Below are positions 8,451 through 17,269 of a DNA stretch of 64,000 bases, piece by piece. Where the stretch lies: assembly GCF_010731615.1 (NCBI RefSeq), contig NZ_AP022618.1, forward strand, positions 1,736,001 to 1,800,000, written 5' to 3'. Position 1 is the stretch's first letter, and each line of letters begins with the position of its first letter. The notes beneath the pieces were generated by a model. That model saw only the letters and a program-made list of their open reading frames with translations, was not told the origin of the DNA and searched no databases. The position numbers and the translations under genes were made by a program. This DNA is from Mycolicibacterium insubricum. Lineage in GTDB: Bacteria; Actinomycetota; Actinomycetes; Mycobacteriales; Mycobacteriaceae.

Positions 8451-9146
8451 CGGGAGAATCGCCTCGACGACAGCTACGCCAACGGCTACGCGAGCAGCAA
8501 ATGGGGTGGCAAAGTGCTGCTGCGCCGGGCGCACGAGCGTTACTGCCTGCCGGTTGTGGTGTTCCGGTGCGGCATGATCGTGGCCGACACCCGGTATCGC
8601 GGCCAGGTGAACCTGCCCGACCGGTTCACCCGGCTGATAATGACCTTGGCTGCTACCGGCATCGCGCCGGGGTCGTTCTACCCACTCGACGACACAGCTG
8701 GGCGTCATCGGGCACACTACGACGGATTGCCGGTCAACTTCATCGCCGAAGCCATCGCCGCCCTCACCCAACCCGTTGAACCGGGGTTCCGGACGTACCG
8801 CATCAGCAACCCGTACGACGACGGCGTCGGTCTCGATGAGTACGTCGACTGGCTCAACGACGCCGGTTATCCGATTCGCCGGATCGACGACTACGAGCAG
8901 TGGTAGCAGCGGTTCGAAAACGCGGTGCACGGTCTGCCGGAGAAGCAGCGGCAGCATTCGCTGCTGCCACTGCTGCACGACTACCGGCAGCCGGCGCGCC
9001 TCATGCCCCCCGGTAGCATCCCGGTCGAGCGGTTCCGCGAGGCGGTCCGAGCGGCCAATGTCGGCTCCGATGGCGACATTCCGCACATCACTGCGGACGT
9101 CATCGTGAAATACACCGAGGATCTGGGTGTGCTCGGGCTGCTGTAG
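8451..9146 (+). pseudogene. Carboxylic acid reductase (FadD9/CAR-like) C-terminal remnant
   Basis: One frame (codons from 8451) reads like the last ~230 residues of the NADPH-dependent thioester reductase domain of mycobacterial carboxylic acid reductase (about 1170 residues). Recognisable pieces are [75 protein letters not shown] and the ending IVKYTEDLGVLGLL. Homology begins right after an in-frame TGA (8448), so adenylation and carrier domains are gone. A TAG at 8904-8906 interrupts the frame after EQW, where family members have a sense codon (EQW-x-QRFE). The remnant sits directly at the defence island edge, so deletion on island entry is likely. Confidence 0.88.
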
Positions 9147-9236
9147 CGGCACGTCGTCGTCGCGCGGATGAATGCGACCTGGAGGAATCCGAGTTGAGCC
9201 GCTGACCGCCGGACCACCGCATCGGCCGTGGAGGTG

Positions 9237-9833
9237 CTACTCGAAGAAGCCGTCGGCTGATTCGTCGAGCAGCTCATCGGTCGCGAGGTCGAGGCGCTGT
9301 GGACGGGACACGCTGGCGGGGTCCGTCGTCACCTTCATGATGAGGCCCGCCGGGTCGAGGCCGAGGGATGGAAGTATCCCGAGCGCCGTCGCGATCGCTT
9401 CCTGCTCACTGACGTCCCGGCCGCCCGGGTACACCCTGACGGTGTGCGCGTAGGCCGTCGTCCCATTGACCCGTCGGTGAAACGACACCCGGCGCGCCGT
9501 GGCCGCCGCGACCGGCGGGCCGACGTGGGCGCCGGTGGTGTCGAACTCGTTCACCACGCCCGCCGAGGCCCCGTTTTCGGTGAACAGCTCGACCGTCAGC
9601 TCGGTGAGGCCCGCCGCGGTCAGCGTCGGTGCGTTCACGGTGATCGCGGCGCCGTCGACCACCACCGACCGGATGAACGCGTAACTGCGGAACATCGGCG
9701 ACGGCGGCAGGTTGGAGTTGAACTGAAGGTGCATCGCCAACGTCGTCTGCGCGAGGACGTCGCACGCGGGGTGCGTGTAGTGGACGGTGGCCGAGTTGCC
9801 CCAAGTGTTCACGGTGTCGGTGTAGATGATCAC
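9237..9833 (-). CDS. Hypothetical protein, about 198 aa
   Basis: I do not recognise this protein. It opens with GTG at 9833 behind a GAAGGGG ribosome site. It looks soluble, with no signal peptide or membrane helix. It begins VIIYTDTVNTWGNSATVHYT, has a beta-rich middle (VVVDGAAITVNAPTLTAAG) and an acidic C-terminus ending ESADGFFE. Codon use is typical for the host. It lies downstream of atoE on the same strand with an 88-base gap and could be cotranscribed. An alternative frame from 9870 overlaps most of it but has an Arg/His/Gly-rich composition typical of a shadow. Confidence 0.55.
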   Translation of the reverse strand: MIIYTDTVNTWGNSATVHYTHPACDVLAQTTLAMHLQFNSNLPPSPMFRSYAFIRSVVVDGAAITVNAPTLTAAGLTELTVELFTENGASAGVVNEFDTTGAHVGPPVAAATARRVSFHRRVNGTTAYAHTVRVYPGGRDVSEQEAIATALGILPSLGLDPAGLIMKVTTDPASVSRPQRLDLATDELLDESADGFFE

Positions 9834-9921
9834 CAGCAGCCCCCTTCCGGCCCGACCTGCATTGTCGCACCGGTGATGTCGCAGCGGAAGGCGAAGCCGT
9901 CGCCTACACCGTCGCCGTCTC

Positions 9922-11328
9922 TCACAACACCAGCGGCGCGATCAACGTAGCGCCGCCGAGCACCACGAACCCGATCAGGAACGCCACCACCGTGAAGCCC
10001 ATCACCTGGCGCACATGGAGTTTCGCGATCGCCAGCAGCGGCAGCAGCCAGAACGGCTGAATCATGTTGGCCACCCCCTCGCCGACGGCCACCGACATCG
10101 ACATCAGCCCGAGATAGGCAGGGGAGTCCTGACCGAGTGCCAGCGCCGAATCGACGGCAATCGGACCCTGCACCGCCCAGTGCCCACCGCCGGAGGGTAC
10201 GAACAGGCTGATCACCACCGACCCGACGAAGGTCAGGAACGGCAGCGTGTGCGTCGTCGCGCCGTGGACCAGCGCTTCGGCCAGCAGGGTCTGCAACGGC
10301 TTGCCGTCCCGGGTCACGTGATAGCCCAGCAACCCCACCAGCCCGCCGTAAAGCGGATACTGCAACAGCAGCGGACCCGACACCTTGGCCGCGTCGGTGA
10401 ACGCCCGGATGAATCGGATTGGGGTGCGGTGCAACAACGCACTGGTGATGGTGAACAGCATGATCATCGAGGCGATGTTCAGCGCGAAGCCGCTCAGGAC
10501 GAAGTATGCCAGCCCGGCGGCGAAGACTAGGACGTTGAGGATCCACAGATTCTCCAGCCACTCGGCGAAGGTTTTCTTGGTCGGGGGCGCGGCCTCCGAT
10601 GCGCTCTCGTCCTCGAAGACCGCCGGGTCCGGCGCCAGGGACTGAGCCGGGGCCATCCGCCACACGGCGACCGCGAGCAGCGCCAGCACCACGATCACCG
10701 ACACCCAGCTGTAGGGCGCGAAGATGGTCAGCCGCAACGGCACCGTGATCCCGGTGATCTGATGGATCACATTGATCGGACTGGCGGGATCGGTGTTGGC
10801 CAACGCGATCGACGACGACAGTCCCTGCGTCCAGATGATGAACCCCATGAATGCCGAGGCGATCAGATACCCGAAGTGTGCACCGGGCAGCCGTTTTGCC
10901 ACCTGCCGGGCCACCAGCGCTCCGGCCACCAGCCCGAGCCCCCAGTTCAGCAGCGACAGCACCGCGCTGACGGTGAAACACAGCAGCGCGCCCTGAACCT
11001 GGTTCTGCGGTTTGGCGGCGATCCGCACGATCGCCCGCTTGAGCACCGGCGCCTCGGCCAGGGTGTAGCCGGTCACCAGGATCAGCACCATCTGGAACGC
11101 GAAGGTGAAGATGTTCTGCGATCCCCACACTCCGCCGTACCAGGCGGAAAGCATGCCGGCGGGGGCGGCGCCGTCGACCAGCACGGCGACCAGGGCGGCG
11201 ACGATGATGGTGAGGATGACCGCGAACAGGTACGGGTCGGGCATCAGGCGTTCGACGTAGCGCACGCACAGCGAGGTGAATGCCTGCATGGCGCCGCGGC
11301 GCGGCGGCGCACCTGTGGTTTCGGACAT
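9922..11328 (-). CDS. atoE: Short-chain fatty acid transporter, AtoE family
   Basis: About 468 residues from the ATG at 11328 (MSETTGAPP); a longer frame reaches 11388. It is a polytopic membrane protein of the AtoE/SCFA transporter family. It has about 10-12 hydrophobic segments, an FAFQMVLILVTGYTLAEAPV stretch early, LNWGLGLVAGALVAR, a central cytoplasmic loop with charged residues (EDESASEAAPPTKK), and the conserved FVPSGGGHWAVQGP and GEGVANMIQPFW motifs near the C-terminus. The likely role is uptake of acetoacetate or short-chain fatty acids across the inner membrane. It stands alone as a minus-strand unit with the small unknown gene behind it. Confidence 0.88.
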   Translation of the reverse strand: MSETTGAPPRRGAMQAFTSLCVRYVERLMPDPYLFAVILTIIVAALVAVLVDGAAPAGMLSAWYGGVWGSQNIFTFAFQMVLILVTGYTLAEAPVLKRAIVRIAAKPQNQVQGALLCFTVSAVLSLLNWGLGLVAGALVARQVAKRLPGAHFGYLIASAFMGFIIWTQGLSSSIALANTDPASPINVIHQITGITVPLRLTIFAPYSWVSVIVVLALLAVAVWRMAPAQSLAPDPAVFEDESASEAAPPTKKTFAEWLENLWILNVLVFAAGLAYFVLSGFALNIASMIMLFTITSALLHRTPIRFIRAFTDAAKVSGPLLLQYPLYGGLVGLLGYHVTRDGKPLQTLLAEALVHGATTHTLPFLTFVGSVVISLFVPSGGGHWAVQGPIAVDSALALGQDSPAYLGLMSMSVAVGEGVANMIQPFWLLPLLAIAKLHVRQVMGFTVVAFLIGFVVLGGATLIAPLVL

Positions 11329-11472
11329 CGGCGCAGCATATCGACCGAACGACCGACGGATCGGGATCAGCCTCGAGCCACCGATCACCTGGGTGGCAGT
11401 GCGGCGTTGATTAGCTGCATCGCTGCTAGTGCAGCAGCGCGGAACCCCGTGGCTTTGTTGACGAGGACCGGA

Positions 11473-12327
11473 TCAGGTACCGGTGACGACGAGTCCCGGC
11501 GCCGTCGAACCCGGTTGGGAAGGTACCGCGGCGACGGTTGCGGGCTGCTGCGGGCCGGGCGCTTGGCCGGAGCCGGTCGGGGAACCATCGGCGGGTACCG
11601 ACGGCAGCTGCAAACCGTACTGCGGCGTCGCGTGGGTCAGCAGAGCTGACGCAATGTAGGCCGCCGCCTTGTCGGTGTAGACCGGAACGTAGCCGTCGGT
11701 GTGCCCGCTCCAGGAGTTTCCGGAGCCCTCGTGGCAGATCGGGTCGGCCGGATTGCACAGGTCGATCGATTTTGAGGCCAGCGGTGAACTCTGGGTGTTC
11801 GTCGGTCCACCGGTGCGGTTGGCGACGTTGCCGAAGGTCGCGACTGCCACGACGCTGTCCATGTACTGGCGCGGGAGCGGATCACCCCAGTTCACGCCGT
11901 TGAACCCGGCCACGATGTTGACCACGCTTGCGCCCTGTGAGTAGCCGCCCAGCACGATCTTGGTCCTGGGGCAGGAGTCCACGGTCGCCTTGATGTGGTT
12001 GATCGCGTCCTTGGCGCCCTCGCCGCTGTGCCGCTGCGTGATGGTGGCCTTGTAGTTCACCGCATAGGTCCGGATGTCCAAGCCGCCGGTCTGCTCCCGA
12101 AGCGAGTCGACCATGGCGTCTCCGACACGGCCCATCCCGGCCGGTTCGTCGGTTCCGCGAGCGAATACCACCTCGGCGACCGGGCAATCCTCGGCCGCGG
12201 CTGGCGGGGCTGCGGTCGTGACCAGAGGGATCGCGGTGAGGAACAGAGCCGCCGCTCCCAGGTGGGACAGGCGACGCGCGGCTGGTCCACCCACGAGAGC
12301 AGGGTTGACGACGTGCCGGACAGACAT
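11473..12327 (-). CDS. Secreted cutinase-family lipase/esterase
   Basis: 284 residues. A signal peptide ends near residue 45 (PPAAAEDCPV). The cutinase alpha/beta-hydrolase fold follows, with FARGT, the nucleophile elbow GGYSQG (Ser130), and the Asp and His of the triad in ADPICHEGSG and SGHTDGYV. Paired cysteines occur at CPV, SCP and DLCNPADPIC. A Pro/Gly-rich tail of about 50 residues follows the catalytic domain. Mycobacterial cutinase-like proteins (Culp) hydrolyse lipid esters outside the cell. The gene is monocistronic by spacing. The start is chosen at ATG 12327 because it gives a complete signal peptide. Confidence 0.9.
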   Translation of the reverse strand: MSVRHVVNPALVGGPAARRLSHLGAAALFLTAIPLVTTAAPPAAAEDCPVAEVVFARGTDEPAGMGRVGDAMVDSLREQTGGLDIRTYAVNYKATITQRHSGEGAKDAINHIKATVDSCPRTKIVLGGYSQGASVVNIVAGFNGVNWGDPLPRQYMDSVVAVATFGNVANRTGGPTNTQSSPLASKSIDLCNPADPICHEGSGNSWSGHTDGYVPVYTDKAAAYIASALLTHATPQYGLQLPSVPADGSPTGSGQAPGPQQPATVAAVPSQPGSTAPGLVVTGT

Positions 12328-12472
12328 CCCGGCAGTCTACCTGTGTCCAGCCTTCTCTACACCGAGATGCCAGCTGGTAGCCCCGGGTTCACGGCTTTGA
12401 CCTGGTGGTTTGGGAGTCCAGGCGGGGTGGTGGCCGCCGACGCCTGGCCGCGACGCCCGCGCAGCGAAAACG

Positions 12473-13297
12473 TCACCGCCGCCGCGCCACGACCACCAAG
12501 TACTCCCACATCATCTGCCGATCGCTGTCGAGTCTTGAAGTGCATAGATCGGCCAGCGCCTCGTCCAGCTCGGCGGTCCGGCCCGGGTCGTCGGCGAGGC
12601 CCCGGTAGGCCGCGATGGTCGGCGCGTAGTTGGCCTTGAAGTAGTCCCGGAACTGGGCCCCATTGGCGAACCGGTCCACGGGGAGGTTGCCTGTGGTGAC
12701 CGCCAGGTCCTCCACCGCGTCTCCGAAGAGCTCGCGGACGTAGTCCTCGTCGCCCCAGAGAGTCGGTGGGGAAACACCGGGCGGAGGTGCCGGAACGTAG
12801 GGCCGCATGGCGGCCAGCATCTGGCCGACGAACCCGTCGGGCGTCCAGCTGAGGACCGCAATCGTCCCCCCGGGTCGGCACACCCGAACCAGTTCGGCCG
12901 CCGCCTGCTGGTGGTGCGGCGCGAACATCACCCCGATACAGGACAGCACGGCGTCGAACTCGCCGTCGGCGAAAAACAGCGCCTCGGCGTTGGCCTCGCG
13001 CCAGGTCACCTGCAGGCCGCGCTCGGCCGCGTTCCGTTCGCCCTGCCGAAGCATTTCCGGCACCAGATCGGTGGCCACCACGTCGGCGCCTGCGGCCGCA
13101 GCGGCCAACGCGGCATTGCCGGTGCCGGCGGCGACGTCGAGAACGCATTGCCCGGGACCGATGCACGCCGCAGTCACCAGCGCACGTCCCAGCGGTGCCA
13201 CCAGCTCGGTAGCGATGGCGGGGTAGTCGCCCAAGCCCCACATGGCACGGTGCTTTGCCTCGAGGCCGGTATCGATTCGCGTCGTCGTCGTGTTCAT
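12473..13297 (-). CDS. Class I SAM-dependent methyltransferase (UbiE-like)
   Basis: 274 residues. The SAM-binding Rossmann motif VLDVAAGTGNAALAAA is at about 50-65, followed by VVATDLVPEML and the acidic loop and motif IV region FDAVLSCIGVMFAPHH. It has the Methyltransf_11/25 pattern for small-molecule methylation; the acceptor cannot be predicted. The upstream region contains an 88-base element nearly identical to the hxlR promoter at 44.5 kb, so this gene may be controlled by that HxlR-type regulator. The 145 bases downstream (12328-12472) hold no recognisable gene. Confidence 0.85.
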   Translation of the reverse strand: MNTTTTRIDTGLEAKHRAMWGLGDYPAIATELVAPLGRALVTAACIGPGQCVLDVAAGTGNAALAAAAAGADVVATDLVPEMLRQGERNAAERGLQVTWREANAEALFFADGEFDAVLSCIGVMFAPHHQQAAAELVRVCRPGGTIAVLSWTPDGFVGQMLAAMRPYVPAPPPGVSPPTLWGDEDYVRELFGDAVEDLAVTTGNLPVDRFANGAQFRDYFKANYAPTIAAYRGLADDPGRTAELDEALADLCTSRLDSDRQMMWEYLVVVARRR

Positions 13298-13367
13298 CTC
13301 GCGCTCCTCATCGATGGCTCCCCACCTCGATTTTCGGCGCTACACAGGATGGCGGAAAGTTTCGAAT

Positions 13368-13455
13368 CTGTACCTGCGGCAGTACTGAATCTGTACTGGC
13401 CACCCCAGTGGGACGACTGTGTACTTGAGGTTGCGCAACGAGACGTGCCGGGATG
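13368..13455 (+). promoter_or_regulatory. Orphan copy of the hxlR promoter/operator element
   Basis: These 88 bases align without gaps to 44453-44540. Shared blocks are CTGTACC, a 7-base spacer, then GTACTGAATCTGTACTGG, and later TGTGTACTTGAGG and GTGCCG-n-GATGGC. The core AGTAC-TGAATCT-GTACT is an inverted repeat of GTAC half-sites, as expected for a dimeric winged-helix HxlR protein. In this copy the ATG at 13453 leads into unrelated sequence, so the regulator gene has been lost. The methyltransferase start lies 71 bases to the left on the other strand. Confidence 0.65.
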
Positions 13456-13469
13456 GCCACCGTCGTCGA

Positions 13470-14444
13470 TCAAATATCGAGAACGATTCGCTTACCGACG
13501 CAGCGCGATACACAGATCATCATGGTTTCGCCGGCCGCGCGTTCTGCGGGAGACAAAAAGGAGTCCCGCTGGTCTGGTACACCCTCGAGAACGTCGACTT
13601 CGCATGTGCCGCATGTCCCCTCGGAGCAGGAGCTGAGCACTTCAATGCCAACCTTGCGCACCTCGGCAAGGATTGTGGAATCGGGCGGAACGGTGACGGT
13701 GATGCCGGATTCCGCGCAGACGACATCGAACTCCTGGTTCTCTGGAACATCGATGTTTTCCTTGGGGGAGAAGCGTTCCACGTGCAGCGAGAGTCCCTTG
13801 GATTCGCTGATCGCTTCGGTCGCTGCGATCAGCGGTTCGGGTCCGCAGCAGTAGACCGCGGTGTCGGCGGTGGCGTCGCTGAGATAGGAGTCCAAGTCGA
13901 GTAGTCCGTACTCGTCCTGGGGGCAGATCTGGACCTTCTCGCCGTAGGCAGACAACTCTTCAAGGAAGGCCATCGACTCGCGGCGGCGTCCTCCGTAGAG
14001 CAACCGCCATTGTGCCCCGGCAGCCTCGGCGGCGCGGACCATGGTCAGGATCGGAGTGATCCCGATGCCGCCCGCGATGAACAGATAGTCGTCGCTGGGG
14101 ACGAGGGGGAAGTGATTGCGAGGTCCACGAACGGACAGCGAAGACCCCGGAGAAACGGAGTCGTGCAGGAAGCGGGATCCTCCGCGGCTGTTGGGTTCCC
14201 GCAGAACCCCGATGCGCCAATGAGTCTTGTCTGCGGGATCGCCGCACAATGAATATTGCCGGACGAGCTCGTCGCCCAGGATCACGTCGATATGCGCACC
14301 CGGAGCCCACTCCGGAAGTGCGCTGCCCCCAGGGCTCTCCAGTACCAGCTCAATGCAGTGCTCGGCAGCATGGCTGATCGCGCGGACGGTCAAGGCGACC
14401 GCTTCGCTGGCGCTGGCGCGCTCGCGATGGAGGGGTTGTGTCAC
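13470..14444 (-). CDS. PDR/VanB-type ferredoxin reductase (FMN/NAD domain plus 2Fe-2S)
   Basis: 324 residues from GTG 14444, which has AGGGA 7 bases upstream; the longer frame to 14537 would cover the promoter. Domain order is typical of phthalate-dioxygenase-reductase proteins. First comes a flavin-binding barrel (VRQYSLCGD, RGGSRFLHD), then an NAD(P)H domain (IAGGIGITPILTM, VYCCGPEPLI). The C-terminal plant-type 2Fe-2S ferredoxin has SSCSEGTCGTCEVDVLEG and a later MICVSRC, giving the C-x4-C-x2-C...C ligands. It is divergent from the P450/ferredoxin/mce operon across two copies of the shared operator. It is the probable electron donor to the P450 ferredoxin or to the aromatic-ring oxygenases. 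Confidence 0.9.
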   Translation of the reverse strand: MTQPLHRERASASEAVALTVRAISHAAEHCIELVLESPGGSALPEWAPGAHIDVILGDELVRQYSLCGDPADKTHWRIGVLREPNSRGGSRFLHDSVSPGSSLSVRGPRNHFPLVPSDDYLFIAGGIGITPILTMVRAAEAAGAQWRLLYGGRRRESMAFLEELSAYGEKVQICPQDEYGLLDLDSYLSDATADTAVYCCGPEPLIAATEAISESKGLSLHVERFSPKENIDVPENQEFDVVCAESGITVTVPPDSTILAEVRKVGIEVLSSCSEGTCGTCEVDVLEGVPDQRDSFLSPAERAAGETMMICVSRCVGKRIVLDI

Positions 14445-14537
14445 GTTGATCCCTGCAATTCGATCCCCGGCACCGATTCCGCAGACTCGGCGCGGCTTTT
14501 CTATCTGCGACGGCCACACGCGAGTCGCCCTGCCCAC

Positions 14538-14566
14538 TATCTAGGAGTCATTGACTTCGTGTCAAG
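14538..14566 (-). promoter_or_regulatory. Operator 1 and promoter of the reductase gene
   Basis: ATTGA-CTTCGTG-TCAA (14550-14566, preceded by AGTC) is one of four copies of the shared TetR-type operator. On the minus strand the same bases supply a perfect -35 TTGACA (14560-14565). After a 16-base spacer comes TAGATA (14538-14543), about 95 bases before the reductase start. Confidence 0.6.
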
Positions 14567-14701
14567 GAGATGTTCGACTTCTGTCGGGCGCGAGGCGCGG
14601 TTTGGCGGGGCGGCGAGGCGGTATGGCGCGAAGCGCGTCCGGAGCGCCATGGCGCAGGCCGCCGCACCAAGGGCGACCAACCCAAAAGTTTCGACTCAAA
14701 G

Positions 14702-14734
14702 TCATTGATTCATTGTCAATAACATGCTTAGTAT
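14702..14734 (+). promoter_or_regulatory. Operator 2 and promoter of the P450-ferredoxin-mce operon
   Basis: AGTCATTGA-TTCATTG-TCAAT ends at 14720, with perfect inverted ATTGA/TCAAT arms from 14704. -35 TTGATT (14706-14711) lies inside the operator. A 17-base spacer leads to -10 TAGTAT (14729-14734). Transcription would leave a leader of about 160 bases before the P450 start. The rest of the 14538-14902 gap shows no gene. Confidence 0.65.
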
Positions 14735-14902
14735 GTGATCCACCGCGATGTGAAACAGGTTGCTAAGGGCTACGAAGAACGAAAAATCACGCCCTGAACA
14801 GCCACTTCAGAGCGGTTGCGCTGACGGCAGCCCGCTAACCAGCGCTGCCCGCACCACCGACAGGCGATGGAGTTGGTGGCTCCACAGGGAAAGGGAACAG
14901 GC

Positions 14903-16114
14903 ATGTCCGAACTGGTCGATAAGGACCTCAAATCCGAGCTGGCGGGCTATAGCAGCTACACCTCCACCCCGGCACGGGCGTTGGATCTCTTCGAGGAAGC
15001 CCGCGCCGCAGGCTGCCCGGTGCCCCACAGCGACGAAATGGGCGGATTCTTCCTTGCTCTGGACTACGCGGACGTCAAGGCAGTCCACAGCGACTGGGAG
15101 AGCTTCTCGCATTCGCCGACCGTCGTCCTGCCAGTCGTCGAACGGCCGGCGTTCCCGCCGATCGAATTCGATCCACCCGAGCACACCCCGTGGCGCGAGT
15201 TGATCGCCAAGGCATTCAACGCCGAAACGCCGGCGAAGGTCGAGGCAGGTGTCCGCGAGGACATCAACCATCTCATTGACAGCTTCGCCGCCAATGGTTC
15301 CTGCGACCTGGTGACCGAGTTTTGCGAGGAGGTGCCGCTACTCGCGCTCTGTCGTGTCATCGGGTTCGACCAGGAGAAGCGTGCCACCGTCCGCGATATG
15401 ACACTGCGGCTGGTGGCGGCCTTCGAGGATCCGGAGGAGGGCCCCAAGGCATTCATGGACTTCGCCATGTTCGGCGCGGGGGAGGTCCTGGCACGGGCGG
15501 AGAACCCAAAGGATGACTTTCTGACTGACCTGGCCCACGCAGAACTGAACGGCCAGCCGCTGGGGCCACTGGAGATCGGCCAGATCATGAACTCCTTCCT
15601 GATCGCCGGGCACGGCACCAGCGTCGCAGCCATGGCGAGCCTTCTGCACGAGGTGCTGAGCAGGCCGGAACTGGTCGAGCGGCTCCAGGGGAATCCCGAA
15701 CTGATTGCCGCCGCAGTCGAAGAAACTCTGCGGCTGCATCCGCCGTTCTTCGGCCTGTACAAGCGGGCCACTCACGATTTGGAACTCGGGGGTACCCAGA
15801 TCCCCAAGGACAGCTACATCCAGACCTGCTGGGCTGCGGCCAACCGGGATCCGAAAGTGTATGAAAATCCGGCCGAATTCGACGTCGACCGCAAGTTCGG
15901 CCGCAAGAATCGCCACCTCACCTTCGGATGGGGCATTCACGCCTGCCCCGGTGCGCCGACGGCACGCATGGAACTGCGCATTGCTCTAGAAGAACTGCTT
16001 CGGAGGCTGCCGGACATCAAGCTTGACGCTCCGGACGCGGCGGAGTACGCGTTCCACGGCACGGAAACCGCGGCTATTGACGCGCTGCCGGCCACCTTCA
16101 CGCCTGAGAGCTGA
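14903..16114 (+). CDS. Cytochrome P450, first gene of mce operon 1
   Basis: 403 residues from ATG 14903 (AAAGGGAA just upstream; a longer frame starts at 14867). It is a soluble bacterial-class P450. Features are the I-helix AGHGTS (235-240), K-helix EETLRLHPP, and the heme loop FGWGIHACPGAP with the axial Cys near 348. The I-helix His in place of the more usual Asp/Glu before the Thr region is worth noting. A ferredoxin gene follows after 13 bases and then yrbEA/B-mceA-F, so it is probably the first oxidation step on a lipid imported by this Mce system. Expression is expected to respond to operator 2. Confidence 0.93.
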   Translation: MSELVDKDLKSELAGYSSYTSTPARALDLFEEARAAGCPVPHSDEMGGFFLALDYADVKAVHSDWESFSHSPTVVLPVVERPAFPPIEFDPPEHTPWRELIAKAFNAETPAKVEAGVREDINHLIDSFAANGSCDLVTEFCEEVPLLALCRVIGFDQEKRATVRDMTLRLVAAFEDPEEGPKAFMDFAMFGAGEVLARAENPKDDFLTDLAHAELNGQPLGPLEIGQIMNSFLIAGHGTSVAAMASLLHEVLSRPELVERLQGNPELIAAAVEETLRLHPPFFGLYKRATHDLELGGTQIPKDSYIQTCWAAANRDPKVYENPAEFDVDRKFGRKNRHLTFGWGIHACPGAPTARMELRIALEELLRRLPDIKLDAPDAAEYAFHGTETAAIDALPATFTPES

Positions 16115-16127
16115 GGAAATCCACCTG

Positions 16128-16322
16128 ATGAAGGTCGAGATTGACTACAGCCGCTGTGAGGGACACGGGGTCTGTGTTGGTCTGGCCCCCAGCACCTTTG
16201 AGCTCGGAGACGAAGATGAGCAGGTGCGCCTGGTCACCGAGAGCCCCGAGCGGACTGCAGAGGAGGCGGTCACGTTGGCCGCCAAACGCTGTCCGACCCA
16301 ATCCATCCGCATCCATCCCTGA
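16128..16322 (+). CDS. 3Fe-4S ferredoxin partner of the P450
   Basis: 64 residues from ATG 16128 with GAGGAAAT upstream. The P450-type ferredoxin pattern is clear: YSRCEGHGVCVGLAP (C-x2-H-x2-C, with His in place of the second Cys, the mark of 3Fe-4S ferredoxins in actinobacteria) and a closing AAKRCPTQSI. It should shuttle electrons from a reductase to the P450 encoded just upstream. The divergent PDR-type reductase or a housekeeping ferredoxin reductase could supply it. Confidence 0.95.
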   Translation: MKVEIDYSRCEGHGVCVGLAPSTFELGDEDEQVRLVTESPERTAEEAVTLAAKRCPTQSIRIHP

Positions 16323-16387
16323 TTCGCCTACAACGCAAAGGCATTGGAAATGATCCTGCACCTCCAGACGCGCATCGGCGGTGGCCG

Positions 16388-17269
16388 ATGACGACCGCGT
16401 CGGTGGCATCCGGCTCGTACGGTGCTCGATCGCGGTTGGCTGTCAACGCGATCGGAGGTGCCGGGTCCAGGACCGCCGCACGATTGGTCTCGATTCCGAG
16501 GCAAAGTGCAGCAACGGCAGGGCGTGGCGTCTTGTTGGCAGGCTCCGTCTTCCGATACGCGATCACCGACACCCTGACCCTGCGTCTGCCGTGGGGCGAG
16601 ACCATCGTCCAGGCGTGGACCCTATTGCGCGTGACGGCGTTGCCGGCCATCTTGATGGCGATTCCGTTCGGCGCCATGGTTGCCGTGCAGTTGTCCGGTC
16701 TGGTCAATGAAGTGGGTGCAAACTCCTTGGTTGGTTCTGCCACAGGGGTTGCCGTGCTTCGGCAGGGGGCGCCCGTCACGGCCGGCCTGCTGATGGGCGG
16801 GGCTGCCGCCGCTGCCATCGCGTCGGACTTCGGAGCACGAGCAATACGCGAGGAACTCGACGCACTCCGGGTACTGGGCATCGACCCGGTTCGCCGGCTC
16901 GTCGTACCGCGGTTCCTGGCCCTCCTCCTGATTACCCCAATTCTGGTCGTCATCGTGATCGCCATGGGGGTGGGCGCCGCCTTCGTCATCGCGACAGTGG
17001 TCAACGACGTCACCCCGGGCAGCTTCTGGCTGTCATTCGGCTCGTTCGCCAAGATGGTCGACCTCTGGTTCACCATGCTCAAGGGCGTCATCTTTGCCGC
17101 GATTGTCGCCGTCATCTCGACCCAGCGCGGCATGGAGGCCAAGGGTGGACCGCGCGGTGTGGCGGACGCCGTGAACGCCTCGGTGGTGCTCAACGTCATC
17201 CTGATCGTGGCCGTCAACCTGGGGATCACACAGTTGCAGGCCATGTTCTTCCCGATGGCGGTGGCCTAG
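16388..17269 (+). CDS. yrbEA: YrbEA/MlaE-family permease subunit of mce operon 1
   Basis: 293 residues. It is an integral membrane permease of the ABC-type Mce lipid importer. The family motif REELDALRVLGIDPVRRL is present, followed by VVPRFLALLLITPIL and further membrane helices, and the GGPRGVADAVNASVV end typical of MlaE proteins. The first 40 residues are unusually rich in Ala, Ser, Arg and Gly, so the true start could be further in. It pairs with YrbEB and energises transport through the MceG ATPase (not in this window). The stop overlaps the GTG start of yrbEB by one base. Confidence 0.93.
   Translation: MTTASVASGSYGARSRLAVNAIGGAGSRTAARLVSIPRQSAATAGRGVLLAGSVFRYAITDTLTLRLPWGETIVQAWTLLRVTALPAILMAIPFGAMVAVQLSGLVNEVGANSLVGSATGVAVLRQGAPVTAGLLMGGAAAAAIASDFGARAIREELDALRVLGIDPVRRLVVPRFLALLLITPILVVIVIAMGVGAAFVIATVVNDVTPGSFWLSFGSFAKMVDLWFTMLKGVIFAAIVAVISTQRGMEAKGGPRGVADAVNASVVLNVILIVAVNLGITQLQAMFFPMAVA

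Noticed and set aside
9830..11269. 479-residue minus-strand frame over the AtoE gene
   Set aside because: Composition is Arg/Gly/Ala-rich without hydrophobic pattern, whereas the other frame gives a clear AtoE transporter.
10762..11649. 295-residue plus-strand frame
   Set aside because: Antisense to atoE and cutinase; His/Gln/Arg-rich composition typical of high-GC shadows.
16270..17244. 324-residue minus-strand frame over yrbEA
   Set aside because: Antisense of a permease; Thr/Ala/Arg-rich with no recognisable motif.
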